A stretch of DNA of 64,000 nt from Lapillicoccus jejuensis (GCF_006715055.1 NZ_VFMN01000001.1:2108001-2172000), one strand, 5' to 3'; shown: positions 8,657 to 18,756, counted from the stretch's first letter. The notes: generated from the letters alone by a model not told the origin. Translations and numbers: made by a program.

Positions 8657-8674
8657 TGTCAGGTTCACCTGACA
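8657..8674. promoter_or_regulatory. Operator 2 of WYL regulator (18-bp palindrome)
   Basis: TGTCAGGTTCACCTGACA is a palindrome with perfect 8-bp arms around a 2-bp centre. It overlaps CACCAT at 8673-8678, a possible -10 for the regulator gene starting at 8685. This suggests autoregulation as well as control of the divergent gene. Confidence 0.78.
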
Positions 8675-8684
8675 CCATCGGAGG

Positions 8685-9668
8685 ATGCGCGCCGACCGGC
8701 TCCTCCAGCTGCTCTACCTGCTGCGCCGGCACGGCCGGCTGACCGCCGCCCGGCTGGCCGAGCTCCTCGAGGTGTCCGAGCGGACCGTCCTGCGCGACAT
8801 GGAGGCGCTGTCCGCGGCGGGGGTGCCGGTCTACACCGAGCAGGGTCGCGGCGGGGGGTGCGTCCTGCTCGAGGGGTGGGAGACCGACGTCAGCGGCCTC
8901 AGCCCCGACGAGGCCCAGGCCCTCTTCGCGTGGACCGCGCAGGGCGCGGCCGCCGACCTCGGGCTCGGGCCGCAGCTCGCGACCGCGCTCACCAAGCTCT
9001 CGGCGACCGTGCCCCAGCCGGCGCTCGAGCGGGCCGACGCGCTCGCCGCGGTCGTCGTCGTCGACCGCCGCCGCTGGTTCGCGGCGAGCGAGGAGGTGCC
9101 GCTGCTGCCGCGGCTGCGCGAGGCCGCGGTCGCCCGGCGCCGGGTCCGGCTGCGGTACGGCGCCCCCTCCGACCCCGAGCCCTCCCGGCGCACCGTCGAC
9201 CCCTACGGCCTCGTCGAGAACGCCGGCCGGTGGTACCTGCTGGCCGCGCACCGCGGGGTCGTCAAGAGCTTCCGGGCCTCGCGGATCCTCGAGGCGACGG
9301 TGCTCGACGAGCCGGCCCGGGTGCCGCCCGACCTCGACCTCGCCGCCGAGTGGGCGCGGGTGCGGGCGGCGTTCGAGGACCGGCAGCAGGGGGTGGCCCT
9401 CGTCGTGGCGGTGCGCCCGGAGGTGCTGGGCCGGTTCCGGCTCGTCGCCTCGTCGCAGGTGGCGACCGGGACGGCCGCCGAGGCCGCGGGCGAGCACGAC
9501 GGGTGGCCGCTGCTGCGGCTCACCGTCCGGGCGCAGGAGGCGGGCGTCGCGCTCGTCCTGGGCTTCGGCGGCGACGTCCGGCTGGTGGAGCCGGTCGCCC
9601 TGCCCGACGCCGTACGACGTCGCGCCCGCGCCGCGCTCGCGCTGCACGGCGGGTCGGCCGAGATGTAG
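8685..9668 (+). CDS. YafY-type HTH/WYL transcriptional regulator
   Basis: The 327-residue regulator has an N-terminal winged HTH (residues 1-60; LLYLLRRHGRLTAARLAELL, then VSERTVLRDMEALSAAGVPV). The WYL ligand-sensing domain lies around 140-220 (VDPYGLVENAGRWYLLAAHR), followed by a WCX-type C-terminal region. WYL regulators respond to small ligands or nucleic acid and may repress or activate. ATG 8685 is preceded by GAGG. The divergent gene and two palindromes in the gap identify the likely targets. One arginine pair near the end uses the rare codons GTA CGA. Confidence 0.92.
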   Translation: MRADRLLQLLYLLRRHGRLTAARLAELLEVSERTVLRDMEALSAAGVPVYTEQGRGGGCVLLEGWETDVSGLSPDEAQALFAWTAQGAAADLGLGPQLATALTKLSATVPQPALERADALAAVVVVDRRRWFAASEEVPLLPRLREAAVARRRVRLRYGAPSDPEPSRRTVDPYGLVENAGRWYLLAAHRGVVKSFRASRILEATVLDEPARVPPDLDLAAEWARVRAAFEDRQQGVALVVAVRPEVLGRFRLVASSQVATGTAAEAAGEHDGWPLLRLTVRAQEAGVALVLGFGGDVRLVEPVALPDAVRRRARAALALHGGSAEM

Positions 9669-9711
9669 CGTCTCGTCATAGGAGATCGCCGTCTCACTGA
9701 TCGGACACGCC

Positions 9712-10524
9712 ATGCCGGACACGTACTCCCACGGTCACCACGAGTCGGTCCTGCGCTCGCACACCTGGCGCACCGCCGAGAACTCCGCCGGCTACCTCCT
9801 GCCGCACCTCGGCGCCGGGATGGACGTGCTCGACGTGGGCTGCGGGCCGGGGACGATCACCCTCGACCTCGCGCGGCACGTCGCGCCGGGTGGCCGCGTC
9901 GTCGGGCTCGAGCCGGTCGAGGCGCCGCTCGAGGTCGCGCGCGGCCACGCGGCCGACCGCGGCGACGACGTCTCGCTCGCCGTCGAGTGGGTGGTCGGCG
10001 ACGTCTACGCGCTCGAGGTGCCCGACGCGACGTACGACGTCGTGCACGCCCACCAGGTGCTCCAGCACCTCACCGACCCCGTCGCGGCACTGCGCGAGAT
10101 GCGCCGGGTCAGCAAGCCGGGCGGGCTCGTCGCCGTCCGGGACGCCGACTACGCGGCCATGGTCTGGCACCCGCGCGACCCGCGGCTGGACCGGTGGCTC
10201 GAGGTCTATGAGGCGGTCGCCCGTGGCAACGACGCCGAGCCCGACGCCGCCCGGCACCTGCTGTCGTGGGCGCACGCCGCGGGGTTCGAGGACGTGACCT
10301 GCACCGCGTCGACGTGGTGCTACGCCGGGGAGACCGACCGGACCTGGTGGGGCGGGCTGTGGGCCGACCGGATCCGGCACAGCAGCGTCGCCGAGCAGGC
10401 CGTCGCCCGCGGCATCGCGACGCCCGACGAGCTCGAGCAGATCGCCGGTGGCTGGCGGGCCTGGTCCGCCGACCCCGACGGTTGGTTCGCCGTCGTCAAC
10501 GGCGAGCTCCTGGCCCGCGTCTGA
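9712..10524 (+). CDS. Class I SAM-dependent methyltransferase
   Basis: The 270-residue protein has motif I VLDVGCGPGTITLDLA near residues 39-54, an acidic motif II end in VVGLEP, motif III around VVGDVYALEVPDATYDVVHA, and motif IV-V MRRVSKPGGLVAVRD. This is the UbiE/COQ5-like layout. The acceptor is unknown. Conserved Trp-rich C-terminal residues (TWWGGLWADRI) resemble small-molecule methyltransferases. No ribosome site precedes ATG 9712. The stop is 12 bp from the palindrome at 10537. Confidence 0.9.
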   Translation: MPDTYSHGHHESVLRSHTWRTAENSAGYLLPHLGAGMDVLDVGCGPGTITLDLARHVAPGGRVVGLEPVEAPLEVARGHAADRGDDVSLAVEWVVGDVYALEVPDATYDVVHAHQVLQHLTDPVAALREMRRVSKPGGLVAVRDADYAAMVWHPRDPRLDRWLEVYEAVARGNDAEPDAARHLLSWAHAAGFEDVTCTASTWCYAGETDRTWWGGLWADRIRHSSVAEQAVARGIATPDELEQIAGGWRAWSADPDGWFAVVNGELLARV

Positions 10525-10536
10525 CCCTGCCGCTGG

Positions 10537-10604
10537 AACACCCCACATGTTGCTGCGGATGGACCGCGGTACCGCGGTCCGTCCGCAGCAACATGTGGGG
10601 TGTT
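10537..10604. repeat. Near-perfect 68-bp palindrome between convergent genes
   Basis: This is a 34-bp stem with a single mismatched pair and no loop. The outer 23-bp arms start AACACCCCACATGTTGCTGC and are mirrored exactly. The centre GGACCGCGGTACCGCGGTCC is itself a perfect palindrome. It lies between the methyltransferase and OsmC genes, which converge. It is a candidate bidirectional terminator, or a cruciform-forming element. Confidence 0.9.
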
Positions 10605-10632
10605 GCCCACCGTCGGACGGGCGCGGTCCGGG

Positions 10633-11139
10633 TCAGGCGGCGGTGATGGTGACGCTGCCCTCGGGCGGGGTGCGCAGGGACTGCCAGACGACGCAGTAGC
10701 GCTCGGTGAGCTTCTCCAGCGTCGCGAGCTCGTCGGGGGTGGCGTCGGTCTCGACCTCGAAGGCGAGCCGGATGGCCCGGAACCCCACCGGCGCCTCCTT
10801 GTCGACGGCGAGGGTGCCGCGGAAGTCGAGGTCGCCCTCGGCGCGGACGGTGCCGCCGCGCAGCTCGAGGCCGAGCGACGTCGCCACCGCCTTCATCGTC
10901 ACGCCGGCGCACGCGACGAGGGCCTCGAGGAGCAGGTCGCCGGAGCACAGCTGGGTGCCGTCGCCGCCTGCGGCCGGGTGCAACCCGGCCTCGGCCAGCG
11001 CCCGGCCGGTGTCGAGGGAGCACGAGACTCCCTCGCCGAGCCGGCCGCTGGCCCGCATCGTCACGACCGCGCTGCCCGCGTCGTCGCGGTAGCGCTGCTT
11101 GAGGGGGGCCTGCACGGCGGAGAGGGCGTCCTTGTCCAT
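10633..11139 (-). CDS. OsmC/Ohr-superfamily protein
   Basis: The 168-residue OsmC-like protein carries LCSGDLLLEALVACAGVTMK, holding the two redox-active-type cysteines characteristic of peroxide-reducing OsmC/Ohr proteins (one in QLCSGD, one in VACAGVT). The N-terminal beta sheet (SAVVTMRASGRLGEG) fits too. It is probably a cytosolic hydroperoxide or thiol-stress reductase, although some OsmC proteins have other roles. TAGCGT 6 nt before ATG 11139 suggests a leaderless message. Confidence 0.85.
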   Translation of the reverse strand: MDKDALSAVQAPLKQRYRDDAGSAVVTMRASGRLGEGVSCSLDTGRALAEAGLHPAAGGDGTQLCSGDLLLEALVACAGVTMKAVATSLGLELRGGTVRAEGDLDFRGTLAVDKEAPVGFRAIRLAFEVETDATPDELATLEKLTERYCVVWQSLRTPPEGSVTITAA

Positions 11140-11173
11140 GCCCCGACGCTAACCCGCTGCGGCCCCCACCCGC

Positions 11174-11725
11174 TCACCCGCCGCCCCACCGGGCCACGTG
11201 CGCGACGAGCGCGGCGAGCGGGGCCGGCTCGGCGCCCGCGGGCAGCGCCTCGACGAGCAGCGGCGCGTAGCGGATCTTGCGCCCCGACCCGCTGCCGAGG
11301 AAGCGCCGCAGCCGTTGTCGCAGCGGCCGGTCCCGGTGCGGTGCCTGCTCGGGCATCGCGTGGAACGAGCGCAGGTCGCCCTGCCCCTCGACCACCTCCA
11401 GCGCGGCGCCGTCGCCGAGGGCCCGCAGCAGCTCGTCCTCGAGGTCGGCCTCGCAGACGAAGAACCCGAGCGCCGCGAGGTCCCACCGGTCCAGCGCCCG
11501 CCCGAACCCCGACCGGGTCAGCGCCCGCGCGACGACGTCGACCTCGCCGGCGTCGCACAGCCCGGCCACGAGCGCGTCGGGCCGCTCGTCGACCAGCTCG
11601 CGCAGGTGCCGACCGACGTTGGTCACCCCGCCCATCGCCACGACGACGTACGACGCCCCGTCGAGCCCGGCCCGGCGCGCCAGCGCCTCGACGGCCCGGG
11701 CGTCGCTCTCGCCCTCGACGAGCAC
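11174..11725 (-). CDS. TOPRIM-domain protein (OLD-nuclease/DUF4435-like fragment family)
   Basis: The product is a stand-alone TOPRIM fold of about 183 residues: VLVEGESDARAVEALARRAG (TOPRIM Glu motif), then a DxD-like region GLCDAGEVD and CEADLEDELLRALG. The end is the conserved LRRFLGSGSGRKIRYAPLLV. This small actinobacterial family is annotated as OLD-like ATP-dependent endonuclease, but no ATPase domain is present, so the name overstates it. Start is uncertain: GTG 11725 places the TOPRIM strand at the very N-terminus, while an in-frame CTG at 11758 overlaps the stop of the S9 peptidase gene and would add 11 residues. Confidence 0.75.
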   Translation of the reverse strand: MLVEGESDARAVEALARRAGLDGASYVVVAMGGVTNVGRHLRELVDERPDALVAGLCDAGEVDVVARALTRSGFGRALDRWDLAALGFFVCEADLEDELLRALGDGAALEVVEGQGDLRSFHAMPEQAPHRDRPLRQRLRRFLGSGSGRKIRYAPLLVEALPAGAEPAPLAALVAHVARWGGG

Positions 11726-11754
11726 GGTGCCGACCGGACCGGGACCCGTCGCGC

Positions 11755-13713
11755 TCAGCGCAGGAACCTCTCGAACCACGCGAGGACCCGCTCCTGCAGG
11801 TCGACCTGGTGCCGGCGCTCGCGCACCCCGTGCGGCTCGCGGGGGTAGAGCACGAGCGAGAGCGGCACCGCCCCCGCCGGGTCGGCCCGCTCCAGCGCCC
11901 GGTGGAAGGCGACCGCCTGCGAGGCCGGCACCCGGGCGTCCTCGGCGCCGTGCAGGATGAGCAGCGGCGTCGTGCGGCGGGCGGCGTACGAGATCGGCGA
12001 CCCGGTCGCGGCCCGGTGCGGACCGGGCCCGTCCCACGGGGTGCTCCCGCCGAGCTCGGCCTCGAAGTCCGGCAGGTCCGACGTCGCCGCCATCATCGAC
12101 CAGTCGCTCACCCCGGCCCCCATGACGGCAGCCCGGTACCGGTCCGTCGCCGTCACCGCCCACGCGGTGAGGAACCCGCCCTGGCTCCACCCGCCGATCC
12201 CGAGACGGTCGCCGTCCGCGATCCCGGCGGCCACCGCGGCGTCGACGCACGCCTCGACGTCGGCCCACTCCGGGCCGCCCATCCGCCCCCGGGCCTGCGC
12301 GGCGAAGTCGTGCCCGCGTCCGAGGCTGCCGCGGTAGTTCGGCAGGAGCACGGCGTACCCCCGCGCGGCGAGCAGCTGCCCCCACCCGCCGCCGAGCGGG
12401 TACGGCGCCGCGTCGAGGGTGTCGCGCCCGTAGGGTCCGCCGTGCGGCAGGACGACCGTCGGCCACGGTCCGGCCCCCGCGTCATCGGGCCGCAGGACGA
12501 CCGCCTCCAGCTTCGTGCCGTCCGCGGAGGTCGCCGTGAGCACGCTCGCCCGGACGAGCGGGACGTCCGGGTCGGAGCCCGGCACGTCGGCCACCGGCAC
12601 CGCCGTCACCGTCCCGTCCGGCTCGACGACGGCGACCCGGCCCACGGCCCGGCGCGGCTCGTCGAGCACGACGGCGAGCCGGCCGTCGTCGCCGAGGGCC
12701 GGGTCGCGCAGGTCACCGGTCACCTCGACCAGCACGCGGCGCCCGCCGCCGTCGCGCGCCAGCGTCTCCACCCGGGTCGCGACCCCGTCGGCGACGACGA
12801 CCAGGGCGCCCGACCCGTTCGCCGCCAGCCCCGACGTGCACCGCGGCTCGTCGACCCTCGTCCCGACCACGCGCGGGGCCCGCGCCTCCCCGTCCGCGCC
12901 GACGTCGTCCGCGCCGGCGTCGACCGCCCAGGCCGTGCCCCCGCCCTGCGGGCGAAGGTCGTGGCTCGCGCGGAACACCACCGTGCCGTCGCCCCACCAC
13001 GCCACGTCGGACGCGAACGGCGCTGCCGCCACCCGGCGCGCCCCGCCGCCGTCCGCGGCCGCCACCCACAGCTCGGACCCCTGCGCGTGCTCGAGGAGCG
13101 GGCTGCGCCGGGTGACCAGCGCCAGCCGACCGGACGGCGAGACCGCGACCGCGTCGACGTGCCGGTCCGGCGCCCAGACCCGCCGCGCCTCCCCACCCGA
13201 GACCGGAACCCGCCACAGCCGCTGGTGCTCCCACCGCTCGCCCCAGACGTCGGGGTCGTCGTGCTCGCGCTCGCGGCGCTCGTCCTCCTCGCCCGGCTCG
13301 TCGGGCGCGAGGAACCACAGCGCCGTCCCGTCCGGCGTCCAGGCGAACGCGCCGACCGCCCGCGCCCGCTCGACGAGAGCCCTCGCCTCACCCCCACCGA
13401 CGTCGAGGACGTGCAGCCCGGGCCGTCCGCGCTCGACGCGGTCCGACCGGAAGGCGAGCCAGAGGCCGTCGGGCGACCAGGCCGGGTCCTGGTCGTCGTG
13501 GCCCCGGGTCCACCGGCGCGCCGGCTCCCCGGACGTCAGGTCGGCCACCCACAGGCTGCGCTCGTCGTGCTCGCCCTCGCGGCCGTGCGGGGCCATCGTC
13601 CACGCCAGCCGCCGCGCGTCCGACGACAGCACCGGCCGCGACGGCGCCCACAGGTCGCTGACCCACGCGGGGGTGAGGACCTCGGGGCCGGTCGCGCCGA
13701 CGCTGCTGCTCAT
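11755..13713 (-). CDS. S9-family serine peptidase (prolyl oligopeptidase/acylaminoacyl type)
   Basis: The 652-residue cytosolic peptidase has an N-terminal beta-propeller (residues 1-390) with WD40/PD40-like repeats such as DDQDPAWSPDGLWLAFRSD. A C-terminal alpha/beta hydrolase domain follows. The nucleophile is in IGGWSQGGFLTAW at about Ser509, the acid is in LILHGAEDARVP, and the His is in YPREPHGVRERRH. It degrades short peptides or removes N-acyl residues. TAGCGT 6 nt before ATG 13713 suggests leaderless transcription. The TOPRIM gene follows closely and is probably co-transcribed. Confidence 0.92.
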   Translation of the reverse strand: MSSSVGATGPEVLTPAWVSDLWAPSRPVLSSDARRLAWTMAPHGREGEHDERSLWVADLTSGEPARRWTRGHDDQDPAWSPDGLWLAFRSDRVERGRPGLHVLDVGGGEARALVERARAVGAFAWTPDGTALWFLAPDEPGEEDERREREHDDPDVWGERWEHQRLWRVPVSGGEARRVWAPDRHVDAVAVSPSGRLALVTRRSPLLEHAQGSELWVAAADGGGARRVAAAPFASDVAWWGDGTVVFRASHDLRPQGGGTAWAVDAGADDVGADGEARAPRVVGTRVDEPRCTSGLAANGSGALVVVADGVATRVETLARDGGGRRVLVEVTGDLRDPALGDDGRLAVVLDEPRRAVGRVAVVEPDGTVTAVPVADVPGSDPDVPLVRASVLTATSADGTKLEAVVLRPDDAGAGPWPTVVLPHGGPYGRDTLDAAPYPLGGGWGQLLAARGYAVLLPNYRGSLGRGHDFAAQARGRMGGPEWADVEACVDAAVAAGIADGDRLGIGGWSQGGFLTAWAVTATDRYRAAVMGAGVSDWSMMAATSDLPDFEAELGGSTPWDGPGPHRAATGSPISYAARRTTPLLILHGAEDARVPASQAVAFHRALERADPAGAVPLSLVLYPREPHGVRERRHQVDLQERVLAWFERFLR

Positions 13714-13773
13714 GACCGGACGCTATCCCCACCCTCCGACAGGCGCCCCGGCCGCGGCCGACCCGATCAGGCC

Positions 13774-14541
13774 CTACGAGGGCAGCCGCAGGTCGGCGAC
13801 CACCGGCCGATGGTCCGAGCCGAACCCCTCGGTCGGCCCCTCGTCCACCCAGCCCCTCACCACCTCGATCCCCGGCGTGACGAGCAGCCAGTCGATCTGC
13901 CCCTCGTCCGCCCCGTCCCGGCCCGGCACCCCGACGAACGTCGCCCGCCGCTGCTCCTCGCGCTCGCGCGGGGCGAGCGCGTCGACCAGTCCCGCCCCCA
14001 CCAGCCGCCCGTACGGCGCACTGCGGCCCGCCGCCGCGTTGAAGTCGCCGAGGACGACGGTGGGCCCGCCCCCGAGCTCCTCGGCGACGAGCGCCGCGCC
14101 GAGGTCGCGGGCCGCCTCGCCGACGTGGTCGAGGTGCGTGCCGACGACGACGAACCGGGCGCCGCTCCCCGCGTGGTGCAGGTGGACCGTCGTGAGCATC
14201 CGCGGCAGGTCGGCGCCGGGGGCGACGGAGCCCGGCACGAGCGGGGTGGGCGAGAGCCACCGGTGCCGCACGTCGAGGACGGTGAGGGCGGCGGCGTCGT
14301 ACACCAGCGCGGTGCACTCGTCACGGCCCCTGCCGCGCCGGCCCTCACCGACCCAGCGGTGGCCCGGCAACCGCCCGACGAGGTCGTCGAGCATCGCCGC
14401 CGACCCCTCCTGGGTGGCGAGCACGGCCGGCGCGAGCGCGCCAACGTGACGCGCGAGCACCTCGACCCGCTCCGCCCACGGCGGCGCCCCGCCGTCGTGC
14501 TCGGTCAGCAGGTTCCACGTCGCCACCCGCAGCTCGGTCAC
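13774..14541 (-). CDS. Endonuclease/exonuclease/phosphatase-family protein
   Basis: The 255-residue EEP-fold hydrolase starts LRVATWNLLTEHDGG (metal-binding Asn). It continues with VLATQEGSAAM (Glu), VVVGTHLDHVGEAARDLGA, VVLGDFNAAAG (Asp/Asn pair), QIDWLLVTPG and SDHRPVVADL (catalytic Asp-His). All core catalytic residues are present. No signal peptide is visible. The substrate could be a nucleic acid, a phospholipid head group or a sugar phosphate. CACGCT 6 nt before GTG 14541 suggests a leaderless start. Confidence 0.9.
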   Translation of the reverse strand: MTELRVATWNLLTEHDGGAPPWAERVEVLARHVGALAPAVLATQEGSAAMLDDLVGRLPGHRWVGEGRRGRGRDECTALVYDAAALTVLDVRHRWLSPTPLVPGSVAPGADLPRMLTTVHLHHAGSGARFVVVGTHLDHVGEAARDLGAALVAEELGGGPTVVLGDFNAAAGRSAPYGRLVGAGLVDALAPREREEQRRATFVGVPGRDGADEGQIDWLLVTPGIEVVRGWVDEGPTEGFGSDHRPVVADLRLPS

Positions 14542-14580
14542 GCCCCCAGCGTGTCAGGCCGGAGGGCCGCCGGAGACCGG

Positions 14581-15930
14581 TCAGACCCAGGACTCGAGCA
14601 GCCGGTCGGTCAGGGCGCGGCGGCGCGTGCGCAGCAGCCCCTCGACCTCCCGGTCCACCGCGGCCAGCCGCTCCGGGGTCATCGTCGCCGCCGGCCCCGT
14701 CCGCGGCAGCCGCTCGAGCAGGTCGATCCGCAGCGCGGTCGGCGGGTGGCTCGCGTCGACGCGCACCGTCTCGTCGCGGGCGATCCGGCGCAGCCGGGCG
14801 GTCTCGCGGGCCGGCCGTCGCCCGGCGACGGCCAGTGCCGTCCACACGTCCTCGTCCCGGCGCAGCGCGGAGGACACGGAGGTGAGCCAGCCGCGCGGGT
14901 CGACCAGACCGGACAGGAGCGCGACGGCGCCCGGCGTCCCGGCGACCCGGGCGGCCGCCACGTCGGCGGCGTACTCGGCCCGCTGCGACGCGGACGCCTC
15001 GAGCCGGTCGAGCAGGACGAGCGCGAGGAGGGCCGGCACGGCGGCGAGCCGCTGCAGCACGGTGGCGAGCCAGACGAGGACGGGGCCGCCGATGAGCCCA
15101 CCGCTGCGGTCCCACCGCGACCGGTAGCGCATGACGGCGACGTCGTACCCCGAGGGCCACAGCACCCGCAGCCACCCCCGCAGGACGAGACCGGCGGCGT
15201 GGACCGCGCGGTGGCCCCCTCCGCGCGGCAGGCAGTGGCCCAGCTCGTGGCCCAGCAGGGCGAGGCGGGCGTCCCACGACAGCCGACCCCAGAGCACGAG
15301 GCCCAGGGTGAGGTCGACGTGCCGCCCGTACAGCTCGCGACTCACCCACGCGTTGTCCTGCGTGCTGAGGCGCAGCCGGCGCGGCGGCACCACCCCCACG
15401 AGGTCCGCGACGTCGCGGACCAGCGCGTGCAGCGCGGGGGCGTCGTCCGGCGAGAGCTCGTCGGGTCCCGCCCCTCGGCCACGCTCCAGGGACGGGGGGA
15501 CGAGACCGCGCAGCACGGCGGCGAGCAGCAGGACGAGCAGCACGGCCAGCGGCCAGTGCCAGAAGCCGCTGCCGCGCACGACCCACAGCAGGACGAGGCC
15601 GACCTGCACCACGGTGAGGGCCAGGACGACGACGGCGACCGCGACGGCGGCCCGACGCGGCCAGGGCGAGCCCGTGCCGCCCCCGGCGAGCAGCTCGGCG
15701 TGTACGCGCCGCGCGGCGCGGACCCGGACCCGCGCGGTCCACCGGGAGGCCCACGACGGCCCCGAGGTCGCGGGCTCGGGTGCCCCGACGAGGGCGTTCC
15801 ACCCGCAGCCCTCGCACCACGTCACCCACCGCGGCCCCGCCGGCACGTCGCGGCGACAGTGCGGGCACAGGACCAGGTCGGGGTAGTGACCCGCGTCAGG
15901 CTCCGGAGCAAAAGGGTCGAAAAGGTGCAC
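14581..15930 (-). CDS. Membrane M48-type zinc metallopeptidase with N-terminal zinc ribbon
   Basis: The 449-residue protein begins with a zinc ribbon (LCPHCRRDV, then WCEGCGWNAL, residues 24-55). Two closely spaced membrane segments at about 105-155 follow (VAVAVVVLALTVVQVGLVLL, then WPLAVLLVLLLAAVL). The cytosol-facing catalytic domain has LALLGHELGHCLPRGGG near residue 228. A later AEYAADVAAARVAG supplies the third zinc ligand Glu. This is the HtpX/Ste24-like layout for quality control of membrane proteins. The Cys ribbon suggests zinc or redox sensing. GTG 15930 is the chosen start; the long upstream open frame is a GC-rich shadow. Confidence 0.85.
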   Translation of the reverse strand: MHLFDPFAPEPDAGHYPDLVLCPHCRRDVPAGPRWVTWCEGCGWNALVGAPEPATSGPSWASRWTARVRVRAARRVHAELLAGGGTGSPWPRRAAVAVAVVVLALTVVQVGLVLLWVVRGSGFWHWPLAVLLVLLLAAVLRGLVPPSLERGRGAGPDELSPDDAPALHALVRDVADLVGVVPPRRLRLSTQDNAWVSRELYGRHVDLTLGLVLWGRLSWDARLALLGHELGHCLPRGGGHRAVHAAGLVLRGWLRVLWPSGYDVAVMRYRSRWDRSGGLIGGPVLVWLATVLQRLAAVPALLALVLLDRLEASASQRAEYAADVAAARVAGTPGAVALLSGLVDPRGWLTSVSSALRRDEDVWTALAVAGRRPARETARLRRIARDETVRVDASHPPTALRIDLLERLPRTGPAATMTPERLAAVDREVEGLLRTRRRALTDRLLESWV

Positions 15931-16011
15931 GGCCGCACCGTACGGGGTCGTGGGCGCGCCCACCCGCCCTTCGCCCCGCCCTCGTCCGGACGGCTGTGCG
16001 AGGCTGTCGGC

Positions 16012-16461
16012 ATGGCGCAGTGGAGCACCCAGGAGGACCTGACCGCGGCGTACGAGACCATCGCCGCCTCGATCGACGGCTGGCGGCCGCCGGCGGTGCA
16101 CGCCGTCGGGCTGACCAGCGCGACGTCGACCGAGGACTACGAGTTCGGGCACGTCAACGGGCCCGGCGAGGGCCCGCTGCCCGGGGTCATCATGGCCAAG
16201 ACCGTGGGCCACGTCAGCGGCTCGGGGACCTACCCGATCGGGCCGGCCGAGCTGCGGCACGCCCTCGCGGCCCTCGCGCCCGCCGAGGGCGTGACGAGCA
16301 AGCCCCACCCCAACCTCGCCGCCTGGCGCCGGATGGTCCTCGAGCTCGAGACCAACCCGGCCCGCGGGCTCGTCGCGGTCTTCGTCGGCGACCTCGACGA
16401 CCCGCCGGTCTCCGAGGCCGAGGTCAGCCTGCGCACCCAGCTCGCCTCGTCCTCCCACTGA
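16012..16461 (+). CDS. Conserved hypothetical protein
   Basis: The 149-residue soluble protein shows no motif that I recognise. It opens with AQWSTQEDLTAAYETIAASI and has a central AKTVGHVSGSGTYPIGPAEL. It ends with DLDDPPVSEAEVSLRTQLAS. Codon usage is typical of the neighbours. GAGGCT 6 nt before ATG 16012 is consistent with a leaderless start. The HIT-family gene follows 4 bp after its stop, so the two probably form an operon; a functional link is not evident. Confidence 0.7.
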   Translation: MAQWSTQEDLTAAYETIAASIDGWRPPAVHAVGLTSATSTEDYEFGHVNGPGEGPLPGVIMAKTVGHVSGSGTYPIGPAELRHALAALAPAEGVTSKPHPNLAAWRRMVLELETNPARGLVAVFVGDLDDPPVSEAEVSLRTQLASSSH

Positions 16462-16465
16462 CCCC

Positions 16466-16891
16466 GTGCCGCGGGCCTGCCTGTTCTGCGCGATCGTCGC
16501 CGGCGACGAGCCGGCGACCGTCGTCCTCGACGAGGAGCGGCTGCTCGGCTTCCTCGACGTGCGCCCCGTCTTCCACGGGCACGTCCTGCTCGTCCCGCGG
16601 GTGCACGTCGACACGCTGCTCGAGCTGCCCGCCGACCTGCACGCCCCGCTGCTCGACGGGGCGCGGCGCCTGGCCCGGGCCGCCGTCGACGGCCTCGGCG
16701 CGCAGGGCACCATCGTCGCGATGAACAACACGGTGAGCCAGTCGGTGCCGCACCTGCACGTCCACGTCGTGCCGCGCACCAAGGGCGACGGCCTGCGGGG
16801 CTTCTTCTGGCCGCGGACCCGGTACGACGACCTCCAGCAGGCGGCCGACGTCGCGGCCCGGCTCGCGGCCGCCCTGCCGCCGCCGGACTGA
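16466..16891 (+). CDS. HIT-family nucleotide hydrolase/transferase
   Basis: The 141-residue histidine-triad protein has CLFCAIVAGDEPATVVLDEE at the start and GHVLLVPRVHVDTL in the middle. The catalytic triad SVPHLHVHVVPR lies near residues 93-104, where the middle His is the nucleophile. The C-terminal FFWPRTRYDD is typical of actinobacterial HIT proteins. It would hydrolyse adenosine 5'-phosphoramidate or related nucleotides. It lies directly downstream of the 149-residue hypothetical gene. Confidence 0.93.
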   Translation: MPRACLFCAIVAGDEPATVVLDEERLLGFLDVRPVFHGHVLLVPRVHVDTLLELPADLHAPLLDGARRLARAAVDGLGAQGTIVAMNNTVSQSVPHLHVHVVPRTKGDGLRGFFWPRTRYDDLQQAADVAARLAAALPPPD

Positions 16892-16940
16892 CCCGCCGGA
16901 CCGACCCGCCCTACGGGGCGTCGTACGGGCGCCAGGGGTT

Positions 16941-16997
16941 TGCACTCTCCCCCCGAGAGTGCCAATAATGGCGTTAGCACTCGACCGTCCAGAGTGA
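16941..16997 (+). promoter_or_regulatory. groEL promoter with two CIRCE operators
   Basis: TTGCAC at 16941-16946 and AATAAT at 16964-16969 are 17 bp apart. CIRCE 1 at 16942-16962 is GCACTC-N9-GAGTGC, perfect, and lies on the -35 and spacer. CIRCE 2 at 16977-16997 is GCACTC-N9-GAGTGA, preceded by TTA, with one mismatch, and lies at or just after the transcription start. HrcA repressor is expected to bind both. Confidence 0.93.
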
Positions 16998-17064
16998 CAG
17001 TCGAGTGACCTACCCCGACCACCGTCGGTGAGGCTGGGCGAGGCGCGCGACAGGAGCGCGGTGA

Positions 17065-18756
<1,692 letters not shown>

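Noticed and set aside
10600..16461. Plus-strand open frame of 1953 codons
   Set aside because: It is a shadow across OsmC, TOPRIM, S9 peptidase, EEP and M48 genes on the other strand. Composition is Arg/Pro/Gly-rich with no domain, except the last 149 codons, which are the real gene at 16012-16461.
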